From: Isoetes taiwanensis
Lineage: Eukaryota > Streptophyta > Lycopodiopsida > Isoetales > Isoetaceae
Assembly: GCA_021234155.1 (NCBI GenBank)
Contig: JAJEKV010000027.1
Coordinates: 14,084,993-14,148,992 of the forward strand
DNA length: 64,000 nt
Direction: 5' to 3'
The notes under the pieces are model-generated. The model had not been told where the DNA came from, did no database searches, and saw only the letters and a list, made by a program, of their open reading frames with translations. The position numbers and the translations under genes are program-made. Positions 11,886 to 24,366 of this stretch are shown here, piece by piece (positions within the stretch are counted from its first letter, which is position 1; each line of letters opens with the position of its first letter).

Positions 11886-12493
11886 CTAAGAATGCCACAT
11901 TTATCTTACCTAAAATAAAATGCAGATGATAAAAAAAAAAAAACGGATCCACCATCACCATTATGTCGGCAGGGTTAAGCTTTGCTCCGGTAGCATCTGC
12001 AAAGGTTCCGACCAGGATGAGAGCCCTGCATACTATTATGGCATGGAGAGCTGGAAAAAACTAAGTGCGTTAACACTGGTGCCAGAATGGGGGGGAAAAA
12101 AAAGAGCAAGTAAATTGGATGCCACATAATACATTAATAATCCGCCAGAGCCTACCACAAAGCTGCTTTAGCATAATCACTATTCGCGCTAGTATCAATC
12201 CATCAAGCCTACTACAAAACTGTTTTGGCGGAATCAACGCCAGCGCTCGTGATCTAACAGCCTAAACATTTTCAGACGTAACAAAATCGCACGGGCAAGA
12301 TATGCACAGACAAATTATTAAATCAAGGGATTAAAATAAATTAAAAGACATCCAATGATCAAGATCGCGCACAAACTATCATTTTATTTTGGCTTTAGTA
12401 CTATATATAGATTTTCGTTCCTTGTGTTTCCTTTTGTTAACATTGTTGATAATTTTTGTTGTTAAAATACGAATTAATAAGAACTAGTTATGG

Positions 12494-12512
12494 TGCCCAG
12501 CGTTGCTGGGCA
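12494..12512. other. Short perfect hairpin
   Basis: TGCCCAGC and GCTGGGCA form an 8-bp perfect stem around a GTT loop. It sits at the left edge of a local tandem duplication and may be a structural feature of that repeat. No T-run follows and no function is implied. Confidence 0.5.
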
Positions 12513-12824
12513 TAAGTTGGAAAAAAAAAGAGGTAAAATCAAGCATTTTGCTATGCATTGGATCGTTCTTATTTAATCCCTCCGTATGAAAAAGAAAGGA
12601 AAAGTGTCTTCTTTATATTTGTGCATATTTTGTCCCCTCTATATTTGTGCTTAAATTGCAAGAGTTCAATTGGTCTAGCAATATAATTTTTTGGGCATAA
12701 GTTGGAAAAAGAAGAGAGGTGAAGTCAAGCATTTCACTATGCATTGGACTGTCCTTTCTTAATCCTTTTGTAAGAAAAAGGAAGGTTAAATGTATTCGTT
12801 ATATTTGTAAAATTTATGTCTTCT

Positions 12825-12855
<31 letters not shown>

Positions 12856-12885
12856 TATCTTTGTGCTTAAATTGCAAGAGTTCCA
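12508..12885. repeat. Tandem duplication, about 187-bp unit, with an expanded TATCT array
   Basis: A unit beginning GGCATAAGTTGGAAAAA occurs at 12508 and again at about 12695. Both copies end in TTGTGCTTAAATTGCAAGAG. In the second copy the stretch before TTGTGC has become a run of seven TATCT pentamers (12826-12860). The copies differ at many positions, so the duplication is not recent. Confidence 0.85.
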
Positions 12886-13080
12886 TTGGTATTTTGTATG
12901 ATAATCTTGAAAAGAAGGGGAGTGCCAGGCCACTGGCATTAAATTATTGTGACCATAATCTATAGATGTAAAATGTTGTTTGCATTAGCATGTTTTAAAG
13001 CTGTCTAATAAAACTTTACAAAAATTAAATCTACAAACAACAAATTTTATAAAGAAAATGAATATCTTAACCGTAAGAAC

Positions 13081-13350
13081 TTTTTGATCCTCTCTAGTTG
13101 ATGTCAAAATTCTAAGTTATATTATCATTGTTGGTTGATGCCAAATTTTGAGCTAGAGGGTCTTTTGATCCTCTCTAACTTTTTCATCCTCTCTAGTTGA
13201 TGACAAAATTCTGAGTTATATTATCATTGTTAGTTGATGCCAAATTTTGAGCTAGAGGGTCTTTTGATCCTCTCTAATTGATGTCAAAAATTTTGAGTTA
13301 TATTATCATTGTTGGTTGATGTCAAACTTTGGGCTATATTATCATTGTTG
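13081..13350. repeat. Minisatellite of roughly 100-bp units, three copies
   Basis: The phrase GATCCTCTCTA, then TTGATGTCAAAATT, then TTATATTATCATTGTT is repeated at about 13085, 13190 and 13266, with GAGCTAGAGGGTCTTTT linking the copies. Units differ by point changes and short gains. No coding potential is visible. Confidence 0.85.
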
Positions 13351-13798
13351 TATAGTCCTTAATTGATGCAGACATTTTACCAAAGTCCAATAGTTCAAAT
13401 AAGCATTTCTAATTCCTAGTAGCAATTGTGTAATTTTTAAATCTTGGATGCAGATGAAAATGAGAAAGCTATTGGCCGAGAAGAGACAACTTGTGGACAC
13501 CATTAGGAGGCACTTGATCCAAAATATTTCCTTATATCTACCATCTGTACCATAGGCTGCATGTTTCTCTGTTTATCGCCCTTGCTTTTGCTTGTTCTTC
13601 TCCTCTAAGACCAATGTTAAAGCCCAACACTTGTGTCTATCTACATTAAAGCCCAAAACTTGTGTCTATCTACAGCCAAGAGCAATAAGGGGACCTAGTT
13701 ACAATGATTCATAGCATAAACCGAGCAAAAGTGATGGAATATACATTTACCTGATAGAAAATGAAATCCTAGTTTTAATCTGCACTCTTGTTTCTTAC

Positions 13799-14558
13799 AG
13801 TAAATCAATGAAGTTTTGCATTTGAATTCATCCGCCAATACAAAAATTCTCTTGCACTATATGTTTGGAGCTGCTATGAAGGTTCCATTACATGATCAAA
13901 GGTGGCTTCATTCTAATGCAAACTCTTGGGCACTATATATGTAAAGAATGGTTCAACTAACTGCCACTAACACTGCACAACTGAGGATCGGACAGCATGT
14001 AAATACTTACATTAGAAGTATGTCTTTGTTATCTGCATCCTAATCCAAACTTCCTCATACTTCATAATTAGAGACAATACCTCTTAGATTCTTGCGCACC
14101 CTACTCCTGTTCCTGCCTTTATGTGCTTCAATTTTGGCAAACACATTATGTCCACTTAGCAAGATGTGAACATTGTGAACAGTAAATCAATGAAGTTTTG
14201 GATTTGAATTCATCTGCCAATCAGAAAATTCTCTTGCACTATATGTTTGGAGCTGCTATGAAGGTTCCATTACATAATCAAAGGTGGCTTCATTTTAATG
14301 CAAACTCTTGGGCACTATATATATGAAGAATGGTTCAATTAACTACCCACTAACACTGCATAACTGAGGATCGGACAGTATGTAAATACTTACATAAGAA
14401 GTTGTCTTTGTTATCTGCATCCTGGTCCAAACTTCCCCATAATTCATAATCAGAGTCAGTACCTCTTAGATTCTTGTGCATCCTGCTCCTGTTCCTGCCT
14501 TTATGTGCTTCGATTCTGGCAAACACATTATGTCCACTCAGCAAGATGTGAACATTGT
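13799..14558. repeat. 382-bp tandem duplication carrying an exon-like segment
   Basis: AGTAAATCAATGAAGTTTTG starts both units, at 13799 and 14181, and both end at GATGTGAACATTGTGAA. The copies are closely similar. The right unit contains most of the intact exon-like segment described at 14394-14570. The left unit carries the same exon with at least one stop codon, so one copy has decayed. Confidence 0.9.
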
Positions 14559-14570
14559 GAAATGGGATAT
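14394..14570 (-). CDS. Exon-like segment, unknown protein (177 bp, symmetric phase)
   Basis: The segment is bounded by a good acceptor (CTTGCTCCAG) upstream and a donor (GTAAGTATTT) downstream on the minus strand, and its frame is open throughout. The encoded part runs from DIPFHNVHILLSGHNVF to an acidic end, DQDADNKDNFL, through a basic stretch rich in H, K and R. Its 177 bases give matching phases at both ends, so it could be skipped or duplicated without a frameshift. A partial degenerate copy lies in the left unit of the tandem duplication. I do not recognise the family and could not place flanking exons with confidence. It may be a real exon of a long-intron gene or a stranded fragment. 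Confidence 0.4.
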
Positions 14571-16040
14571 CTGGAGCAAGACAGGTTGAAACAAAAATAT
14601 ATAGATACCATATTGGGGGAGGACATGGCCATAGTATGACCATCCTTTTGCAATATGTCTTTGGATTTTTGCCTGGTAGTGGCTATGACATGGCCACATG
14701 CATAACAGTCAAGATCATAAGGAAAAAACGCAGAGACTCTTTTAAGGAAGCCAAGATCATAAAGAAAAACGTAAAGACTTTTTAAGAAAAAAATGACCGA
14801 GACCCTCTCATGCGGAAAAAAACGCAGAGACTTGTTTAAGGAAAATGACCGAGACTCTCTGATTTGGGGCCGGAATAAGATTCTTGATGCGAGCTGCAGG
14901 TTTTGGATTGTTAACCTACATGGATCTCCTTGAAGCTAAAGCCATTAGGGCTACTCTGCGAATCAAAAGATTTAGATGCCGCAGGCCCATTCTAAAGATC
15001 TGCCATGTCAAGGAATCCGATCACCTCTTCTGCAAGAGCCCTAAAGACATAAATCCTAAATGTGCCATAACAAAGGCCTTCCGATGTGATGGAGCGAAGA
15101 TATTAGCCGCTGTATTAGATCCGCTGTATTAGATCAGAGCCCACGCTCAACAAAGAAAAGAAGAAATAAAATCCATATACCATTTTTGCAGCTTCAATAA
15201 GCACTGTTTTATGCCAGAACCTCCATTTTTTCTGTATATCCATCAGCAAACTATTTTGGTGGTTGAAGCCCCCTTTGCAAATACAGATTTTGCTACCTCT
15301 TGATGCCCTTGCGGCTCCAGGCTCCAAGTGAAGGCTCCAGCTCATGCTGCAGGTGAAAGCTCCAGAAGACTATTTTTCCCTCTTAAAAACCTAAAACCAT
15401 CTGTGTTGGCCTTTCGAACAGATAAGAGTGGAAATCGAAGAAGGAAAATAATGACTAATAGAATTCTCTACGATTTTTGTAAATCAGTAAGTTTTTCCGG
15501 CGGCCAGAATACCTCAAAATCATAGGAAATCACTTAAAACAAAATTCCAAAAACTTTTTTGGCCATACCGGATAATCCCAAATTAAAAAGGTTGATATAA
15601 ACCATTGAGAATAGGGCCTAGTTACTTTGCATGAGATCAGTCGTCGTGGAGAATTTTGCTTCAAAGCTATTCTATATGATGGGCATGAACACGAATTGTT
15701 ATTTAGCTTAGTTAATTATAAAAGAGAATATTGTGTGAACTAATTGCTAATTAAAGGTAAAAGAATGCGCATAATTCTAAGGAGTTTGGGACAGTAACAA
15801 TTTTGGCTCCTAGAGATGGGGCTAGCCTGGGGATTGCTTGAGAGGAATTTTAGGCAATTGCGGCCAGGAGTTCTTATGGATTTTAAGCTGGGAAAGGGTA
15901 AGTCTGGAGACTCCAGTTTGGATGCATAATTAAGGAAGTGGCTTTTCATATTAAAATTCTAAAAACCATAGCTATGGGGCCTGAATTAAATAATGTTTTG
16001 GAGTTTGCACCGACCTTGTAGTAATTATTCGAGCATGCTA
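14571..16040. other. Noncoding stretch with degraded short repeats; no gene seen
   Basis: Between 14720 and 14860, the words CGCAGAGACTC and AATGACCGAGAC occur two or three times in tandem, separated by A-rich linkers. The rest holds only short frames (for example 14884-15132 and 15115-15345) that overlap on opposite strands and show no recognised motif. Confidence 0.5.
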
Positions 16041-16722
16041 CATCAATATGTTTGTTTGCTATTGGGTTTCATCACCGAACTTGCTACTTCGACATGGTAA
16101 GGTTGTATGGGCCACCTTGGCAACAGCAAGGTCTAGGTACATGTTTAATAATTGTCCAATGAAAACACATGTCATGGTCTTGCATTGTCCCATTGTTGTT
16201 CTTGATATTTTATATGTACTTGGATCCTCCGGGGTCGGCCTTCCAGGTTCTGTGGTCTGGGTTGTTTCGGGCATTCTATGTCATCTGTGCTCTATGTTGT
16301 TCTTGTAATCTGTGACACTGGGCGTGACTTCCTCACAGGCGTAGCTTCCTATTGCAGATGCACGTCAATTCTTGTAGACTCCCATGGTAAGACGTCCTCC
16401 AGTTCCAGATGTGGGCTGAGAGGGTATGCGCATACGAGGTTCACCCCACCACCTCGCTATAGGGCTTGGAATATAAGCTGGCTTAGCATTATCCTGCTAA
16501 CGGGGCCTGTATGTAGGCTGGCTGAGCTACCCATTGTACTAGAGTTCGTTTATGATGGTTTGGTACTTTGGTTATGTTCTTTGCTCTGGATGTTCATGAT
16601 GTTTACTTTATTGTCATCGTCTAGCATTGCACCGTAGGTTCTTGTGTCTTTGAGTTGTTCTTGTTATCCAAGATTCTAGAGTGTTTCCATATCTAAAAAA
16701 TCTATTCTATTCTATTCTATTC
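16041..16722 (+). mobile_element. Possible LINE-type 3' region with TCTAT tail
   Basis: The stretch ends in AAAAAATC followed by a TATTC array (16695-16722). The same junction, AAAAAATC and then TATTC repeats, ends the LINE that terminates at 60.63 kb. Short overlapping frames upstream (16048-16308, 16278-16637) have no identifiable domain. I call it a non-LTR-type 3' end on the plus strand by tail similarity only. Its start is arbitrary. Confidence 0.4.
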
Positions 16723-16936
16723 ATATCTGCAGAGGCAGCTATGGGATCCCCACTTACTCACGAGGACTAACCCCTTTGAGTGCATGCAGTGATTGAGCGA
16801 GGTGGTGCTCGGGCCAGTAGCAGCAGTACTGCTCAGGATCGTGGCTGAGTTTGGACTAGAAGCTGAATCTTAGCTTTGGTGTTGAATAAATCTATTATGG
16901 ATGTATTTCTCTTGAAACTATATTACAATAGTTGGA

Positions 16937-16955
16937 GCCGCCGCGAACATTTCTC
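16937..16955 (+). repeat. Partial copy of the GC-rich terminal motif
   Basis: GCCGCCGCGAACATTTCTC is identical to the inner part of the terminal repeat at 19918-19967 and, inverted, at 40255-40301. The outer CTACAAGAAATTTATC part is not preserved here. Confidence 0.7.
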
Positions 16956-18488
16956 TTTTCAATCCCGTTGTCTGTAGGGTGGGTTGAGAAAAAGGGAATG
17001 TTTGCTAGGAATTTCAACTACCTAGTTTAGAAAGTAAGCTATTTCCTCCTCTTGAAATTGATTTGTACAAAATTTGAAAGAAAATGTCAATGTTTATAGT
17101 ATTGCAACGTAAATTCATTGCAACAATCATATTATCATATGTGAGAGGTGCTAAAATTGTTTGCCAAAGGTTACAACATCAGATAAACATTAAAAGATCC
17201 CTACCGTAATCCCCTAAATCTTCTTTTGAATCTTTTCTCGAGAGACCTGTTAGAGGCCACCTATTGCTTTTTCTTGTATGAGCCCATAACTACAGGCACA
17301 CCTTGAGGCAAACACCGATTGAGTACCACTAAAGGAATAATAAGTTTGCACCTGTAAATAGTAGAAGAATGCTTCAAAGGATTTGGGAGATGAAAATAAA
17401 GAATTGGGACCTAAATCTGATGAATAAAGCTAGTTTAAATGGTAAAAGGGAGCCAATCTCCCTCTTCATATATCCGCTACTGGGTTTGAATGTGTGGAGC
17501 TTCGCTATGACCCAACATGGTTGGCGACATGAACAACTCTTTGTTGATCCAACTAAAAAATGTACACCTAACGCCCCTCATCGAAGAGAAGAAGAAGGAG
17601 CATTTTTAGGTCATACCACATTAGCAAAACAAAGAAGTGATGATCCGAATAAACAAATTATAATTCAAAACATAATTTTCTTGACATATTTCATTTTATC
17701 TTATATGTTTGTGTAACCACTAAAATTGCCTTTCGTTGATGTTGCAGCCGTTTAGGTCACCCAAATGGTAAGCGTTCTCATTATAATGAATATATATTCT
17801 AAGTCTAAAGGACGTAGATGTTGGGGTTTGTTTTTGCATTTCATGCAACCGTTGCTGCTGTTGCAAGTTAAGCGGGAAATTGTTTCTGTAGGATGAATGA
17901 GGTGATGAAATTTGGAAATATATCCTGTAGCGTTGTTGTGACAGTAATATTGTTTATGCGAGCCTGCAGAAAGCCACCTCACCTATCAATGGTAACTGAG
18001 TACATGCATATGCATATGGGATCACTATATCTGATTATTCACATTACTCGTGAAGGACAAAAGTTAAGCTGGCATAGAAGGCTTAAAATGCTGTGTAGTC
18101 TCTGGCTTATTTGTAAGTTAGAAGTAGGAGTAAGTTTATACTCAATTTGGAGTTAAACAGGCACTTGAATAAATCTATTCTTATATTGGTGTTCGTGAAT
18201 TCTTGTGCTCGGGCTGGAGTTGAATGCACATGCACATTGATATTTCAATACTTATTGAAAACATCTTATAAATTAGCTACTAATATTCAATTCCGCTTGT
18301 AATTCACTTTACCAGATGCAAAAACATCTGATCCGGCCTTGGCACCATAGCTGCACCTAAATTCGTCTCTAAGTTCAGCACTTGGGACCCACGAACAAAA
18401 AGGGAGAACAAAGCCCGGCATCTGCACCTATTTACAGCATAAACCGCTAATCTGTACACGTCAAAGGTCTGTTCCCTTGAATATAGTA
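16956..18488. other. AT-rich stretch with no recognised gene
   Basis: Several frames of 60-115 codons occur (17369-17716, 17752-17982, 17893-18156), but they overlap one another and lack familiar motifs. No RNA gene or strong repeat is visible. Confidence 0.45.
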
Positions 18489-18533
18489 TGCTGCTGCAGG
18501 ATCACCTGTAGAGCATTTATCCGGATGCCATTT
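18489..18533 (-). pseudogene. Isolated J-domain (DnaJ-like) exon fragment
   Basis: Right after an acceptor-like TGTGTCACAG on the minus strand, the sequence reads KWHPDKCSTGDPAAA. This contains the HPD tripeptide that J-proteins use to stimulate Hsp70 ATPase, in the context typical of plant cytosolic J-proteins. Neither the helices before HPD nor the KFQ-IQEAYSVLSD part that normally follows could be found nearby, so it looks like a stranded exon piece. The match is short and could be chance. Confidence 0.35.
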
Positions 18534-19917
18534 CTGTGACACATTAATAGGGCATAGAATAAACAAAATCAACATTACAGAAAACGTGTTTGCAAAGATC
18601 TATGCTCATAAAACACAGATCGACCATACCATTGCGAGTTTTCTGTAGGCACTTGGAATTTCCGCATCTGTGCAATTCCTCTGCACTCCCAAAATTGCAT
18701 AGAAATTCTTACAAACGTCGTCCATTTGGCCCACAGAACTAGATTGTTAGATCTCCTAACAAATTTGATCGCTGGAAATTTTTGCTCCAAGTATCCATGG
18801 ATTTTTTACCTCTATTTTGGGAAAAAGAATGAAGTCGTAAATTCTAGAAGCTCGGAGATATTTTTGTCGTCCCTGCTTTTTGTCCAGATTAAACTCAAAA
18901 CTGAGAAGTGTGGAGGCCAGATATATGCTCTAAATAGAGTTAAACATGCCCCAAAGCAAAGATGCTACAAAGATTTTAAAGCAAAAGAAGAAAAGCCCCT
19001 TTCAGGGTTTCGTCTGCATCTGCATCTTACAGCATTTACCACCAGGAATTCTTCCGTTGCCTCAGCAATACACTGCATCCACAAAGTAAAAAAAATAAAA
19101 AATCGGTCAAGAATGACCACCAAAGCTCATGAGCACCGAAAACAGAGAGAATAGCTCCGGATTTGCCCATCAGAAGATTCGGATTTGCCCTTGCGACGAC
19201 GCCATAGCCTGCAGAATAATGCAGACCAGTTCCGTGCTTCCAAATCGTGCGGATTAAAAAAAACATTGATGAGCACTCTCCGGAATGGAGCAGACGAATG
19301 GAGAAAGCGAAGACTGAGGAAGAGCATTTGACAGAGCGCAGCAGAAAGCCGAAGCAGATAAGATCAACAACGTGGCGTCCTTTCAAAATTTTTCACAATT
19401 ATTTTTCCTTCCTAATTTTTCCCTCACTCGGGAATCTAAAGGCATCAAGGCATCGAATCTTGGTGTGAATAAATTATATAAGAGTAGAAAGAAGGGAATC
19501 ATTCTCCATTATTTATTATTTATTGGAAGCTTAAATTCTTCACCAATATTATAGTTGATTAAAGTTTCCATACCAACCTAGATCTAGCTCTAAGTATAGA
19601 CAAGATCCCGAGTTGCCAAGAGAGTCAGCTTGGCAGGCTCGTCACAATTAAGTATGTTTTTACTATATTTACAAAGTTCAATTTTGTTCTTTCAACAACA
19701 TGACAATAAGATTATGACACATTTACTATTTACTTATGTAGATGTAATTCGTGAAATTATACATTTGCTAACCCAAGATAAGTATCATGTGAATGCTTTA
19801 CAATAAATCTCATCTAATCATCATGGAAAGAACCACATATTTGAGTTAATAATGTTTGATGTATGAAATGGAAGTTGAAATACGTTGAATATTCCAAGTA
19901 ATCAAGTGCTTTTAGAA
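18534..19917. other. No gene recognised
   Basis: Frames of 60-142 codons are present on both strands (18575-18790 minus, 18726-19154 plus, 19036-19386 minus), but they overlap and none shows a known motif. The composition shifts to AT-rich towards 19,900. Confidence 0.4.
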
Positions 19918-19967
19918 CTACAAGAAATTTATCGCGGCAGCGGCCAAGGCCGCCGCGAACATTTCTC
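19918..19967 (+). repeat. GC-rich terminal repeat, CACTA-like (left end)
   Basis: CTACAAGAAATTTATCGCGG opens a 50-bp segment that folds into a near-perfect hairpin around GGCCAAGGCC and ends in GCGAACATTTCTC. The same segment occurs inverted at 40255-40301, differing mainly by a 3-bp gain here. CACTA (En/Spm) transposons of plants typically start CACTACAAGAAA, so this looks like such a terminus with its outermost bases changed (AACTACAAGAAA). No clean 3-bp target duplication could be matched to the right end. Confidence 0.6.
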
Positions 19968-21586
19968 CTTACACGGGAATTTTCATATAAGAAAGTTAGG
20001 GCTTAAATTGATGTACTCAATTCATATACTCAACTGTCAAGTGTAAGGGACAAACTTGGAAAAATGTACGGTCTCTCTAATCCAATCCTCTTAAGTTGGT
20101 TAATTCCCATGCAAAACAATAGTTGCAAAACTGAATAACGAATTAGTTGCAAAACTGAATAACGAATGAGCATTAAAATAGGCCGGTTCTTCAACCTCCT
20201 CAAATGTGCGGTATGGCACTAGAAGAGCGTCAGGTTAAATGCTTGGATCACATGTCTAGACATCATCAACATCCTTCCAGACCTAAGTATTGCAAAGCAA
20301 TTGTCATATGGCTATCAAACATTAAACTGCCAAAACCAGCACTTAAAAACCTATATTTCTCTTAAGCCTAGTAATAGTAGCCGTTAGATCACTTCCACCT
20401 TTGCCCAACGTTGTTGTTGCACCTGTCTTCTAGCCATGATTTTAGGCACACATATATAAACATCCAGTAAATAATATAGAATAGAATAGAGCAAGAATAG
20501 GGAAGCAACTATATAGAACAAAATAGAGCAAGAATATGTTAGCAATTGGATACAAACTTTCTCAAAAAAACCCATGATGAAGCAAGTTCCATGTATCCAC
20601 ATTTAGCATACATGTCTGCCATTGTACTCACTACAAAAATGTTCCATTTATAACTACTTTCGCAACTTGAGATTCGGTAGGTATACCTGTTTCTAGTGAC
20701 TCCAATTTCATTTGGCCATTAACTTGTTTGCCATCTTCTTTTGATGAAGAAACAAAACATGTTAAATACAACATCTGTTATATAATTTGGTATCACACCT
20801 TTGTTTTACATGTGGGTAAATATTTGAAAAGCAAAATCACAATCAACACTTCCAGCAGATCCAAATATCATTGCATTCAGTGACATAAAATCGTGCCTTT
20901 CAAAGACATTCTGCACATGGCCTTTCAAAGACATTTTGAGCATGTCTAACGCTCCTATTTGAAATACATATCTATCAATATCCCTTGCAAAAAATATTTA
21001 CCTTACCTACCTCATGGTGATACTTGGATCTTTGTCGCCCTTCCCGCTTCAATCGCTGCCCGCCTTTCCCAACTTAAACTCAGAGCTGGTATTTTCTCAA
21101 GGCATACAGTGGCCCAAGCTACCTAAAAATATAAAAACAAATTTTGATGTAACAAAAATCAATAGAGCAAGCCCTGCAATCTTGATATTGGCTCCTTTCC
21201 ATCAACGCCAAACAACAAAGCATTCGTGATAAAAGATACAAATAATTGAGAAAATATACTTTCTTTTCCGCACTGAAAAAAATAGAAGGGCAACATACCT
21301 TAACAATTAGTGTGCTAAAATCTCGAGCATCAATCCCATTAAGATATGCCTTGGCCTCGTGACACCGTAACCCTCGTAAAGCAATGGTCAACATAGACAT
21401 ATAAAGCAAAGAAGAATGTAAACGAGTAGGACGCTGAAGGCGAAAAAGCCATAAAATTCCCGCGATTGATCACTTGATTATCATTTCCGAAGTCCGGATT
21501 TATCCAATGTCTCATTTAAAGAAGATGCCGGATAATCCATATTTGAGTTTATTTTAAGGGATCATGGGTGTGATGGCGGGTTCACG
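19968..21586. other. Noncoding stretch inside the CACTA-like interval
   Basis: No transposase motif or other coding sequence was recognised. A short direct repeat with AGTTGCAAAACTGAATAACG occurs at about 20120-20165, and AACAAAATAGAGCAAGAATA-like words repeat near 20475-20535. The last 45 bases contain a phrase (ATATTTGAG, TTTAAGGGATCATGGGTG) that reappears beyond the other end of the LTR element. Confidence 0.5.
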
Positions 21587-23236
21587 TGACGCCTTTACTT
21601 CAGATACCGGCGACTCACCGATACAAACAGAGTTCATCCCATACCAGTTTCCATGCTAATACGTGGCCCTTCACATGACACCGCATCCGCGGATCGGTGC
21701 CAAGAAGAGTGAAGGGGTCATTGCACCTCCGCCTCCCTCGGCCTACCTAGTCGCGAAGCTGAAACATACATGTCGCAGCAATATACATCAACATCATATG
21801 ACCATCACTAAGGATGGTCCCTCCACATACATTCAGATCGACAAAGACGCGACATCACATAGAATCCCCACCTGCCCGCACTCAAGGGATGACTCGACGC
21901 TTTGGGTCTCCGTGAGTCATTGGGTACATGTAATTCATGGCAATGGATTACCGCATATGAACATGGCTTAGGGTTGTCCACCCATCCGCCTCTTTCCCCG
22001 CACATGGCTTGCAGAGTGGTCCCAAAAGTGCCCGGGACTGATCAGAGCCCGCCGGATGCATAGCCAAAGGGCTACTCCCCGGGCTCATCCTCCCAAATCC
22101 GACAAGCGTGTAGGGATCACTCCCTCCGTAGAGATCTACATGCCGGACTCAAGGTGACTAGAGGGCCACCGCCTGTGATTCGGACAACCCATCGGAAAGT
22201 GAACACCACTCACGTGTCGAGCCCATACCTTGCCCACACGCAGCTGGTAAAGCCATTAGACCTAGTCACAATGATCCCCCTAGGTTTTACACACCGTAGG
22301 GACCGCTCAAGAGTCGACATGAACCCTTTTTTCACCACCGCCCCTTCACCTACATCCCTGTGGCTCTTGTGCAATGCCGACCTATATGGTGCTAGAGAGG
22401 CTAATCTAGGAGCATCCACTACCAAGCTTTTTGGTCTCTACCCCTTCCCAATACAAGGAATTCATAGAGATACATCATCCACATACATATCATAAGAGAG
22501 CTAAAGAACAAGATCTAATCTATATCATAGAGTTAGGTTCTTTAGCTAGAGTCCTGCATCTAGAGATCTAGAAGGTCGCTATGAGCAATTTAATAGGCTA
22601 AACCCACCGATTTTATGACTAAAAAGAGGATTTAAGCTATTAAATTGCCTAAATACCGATCCTTGAGGGACTCTCCCCGACCCTCGAAGCCTCACCATCC
22701 CGGCCGAAACACCGAATCAAGGGAAACCAAGGGTACCAAAGCTCACCTGTGTGGTTCTCTGATGCGTTTTGGCCCTGAGGCAGCCAAAACGGAGTCCCAA
22801 AGCCCTGTAAAACGAAATTGGGCAAGTTAGGGTTTCCCAAATAGACATGGGGGTTGGTTAGGGTTTCCACTATCCCCTTCCCGGCATGTGGGATAATTAG
22901 GAATGGGCCCACTTGCCATTAATGGTTAGGTGGGCAAAATGTGCCCACATGGAAATGTGTGCACATTAATGAAGGTGCACATTGGAAAATGTGCACATTA
23001 ATTGCAACCTATGGGTATGGCCCACTGGCATAAGGTGTCCATATGGAAATGCAGCCCACATTAACGTACATTTGGTAAACGTGCACATTAACGCCAATGC
23101 ACATTTCTAGCAAGTTGCCCCCCTGGCTACCCACTTGGCTATACGCCTCGGCACACACCGCCACGGATTTAAGGGCGCTGGATTTCGTGGGCGATAAGAT
23201 AATGCCCCGACCGTGATAATCGGGCCGAACGCCACA
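21587..23236 (-). repeat. 3' LTR of the Ty3/gypsy element (1650 bp)
   Basis: The minus-strand start is TGTGGCGTTCGGCC at 23236, directly after the polypurine tract, and the end is GGCGTCA at 21587. It aligns along its whole length with the 5' LTR at 33341-34895. The two differ by many small indels, mostly in GC-rich words, and it is 95 bp longer than its partner. Confidence 0.9.
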
Positions 23237-23246
23237 TTCTCCCCTT
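23237..23246 (-). other. Polypurine tract (plus-strand primer site)
   Basis: AAGGGGAGAA on the minus strand stands immediately before the 3' LTR start TGTGGC. This is the position and composition expected for the primer of plus-strand DNA synthesis. Confidence 0.85.
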
Positions 23247-24366
23247 GAAATGATGTCGCCCCGGCAAGATCGCGGGTCTCCCCCACCTTGGCTCTTCCCT
23301 CGATACAATCACCCTACATATAATATACCCTATCACATTTTACACATTTATTAACATTACCTTAAGGTATTATGAAATAACTTATCAATTCACAACATCC
23401 TTAAAACAGTTACCAATACTTCACTTATCATGGTATTAAGTTTATCAAAAATTCAAATTAACATCCGAGGTACTTTTCATTCCTTTGCAACACATTCCAA
23501 CAAAATTTGTGTTGTAAGTCTCAGAGTCGACCTCCTTTGCCCTCCTGAGGCCTATTGGTTCACAGCCCACACCACGCTAGTACCATTTAATTATTAATAA
23601 AATTTTGTTATATGGTGACCACCCCACCTATCTACATGGATGCATGGCTAATCCCCCACAGGAAGAGGGTGAATCTTCCATTATGGTCGGGAGACACCAA
23701 TATGCCTATATGCCATGCCTACACCCTAGTTGCCCGGGCCATGGAGGATAGGTCCTTCCCAGATATGGGGCGCGGAAGGCCCCATTCTCCTATCAAAGCA
23801 TATATGGGGCTAGAGGTGCTTTTCCTATCGCTGCTGCATTCCTTCATGACCTCCTTTCGAGGGTCGCCTACTTCCTCGGGACGTGGTGACTTTCTAATCT
23901 ACCTTCCACTCACCCAAAGGAAACGCGGGTCATGCCTACATTGACATTACACCACTCTCTAGAGATCACCGTAGTGGTCCCATCATTTCCAATAACGCGA
24001 TGCACCCATACCAAGCATAGGTTGCATGCATAGATTAATCTTTAACCAAACATAGAATTAATCTACACAAATCGACATGCCTGAGCTCTATTTCTTCTGG
24101 AGATGACCTTGCCGCCCCATTGCTCCATAAACGGTGGTACCGCTTTTACTAAATCTTTCTTAAGTACCCATGTCGTTTTCCACCGGCAAGTGTTTCCACT
24201 TGACCAACATCGGAGGAATTCTCTGGATCTCCCTCGCTTTCTGAAAGCTTTATCAAGAATCAATTTGAACTATTTCCGCTTCCTCCGCCATTTCCAACAA
24301 CGTTGAGGTCCAAGACTTCGCCCTGATTGGGAGTATGCTTCTTCAACAAACTTACGCGGGAAGACT

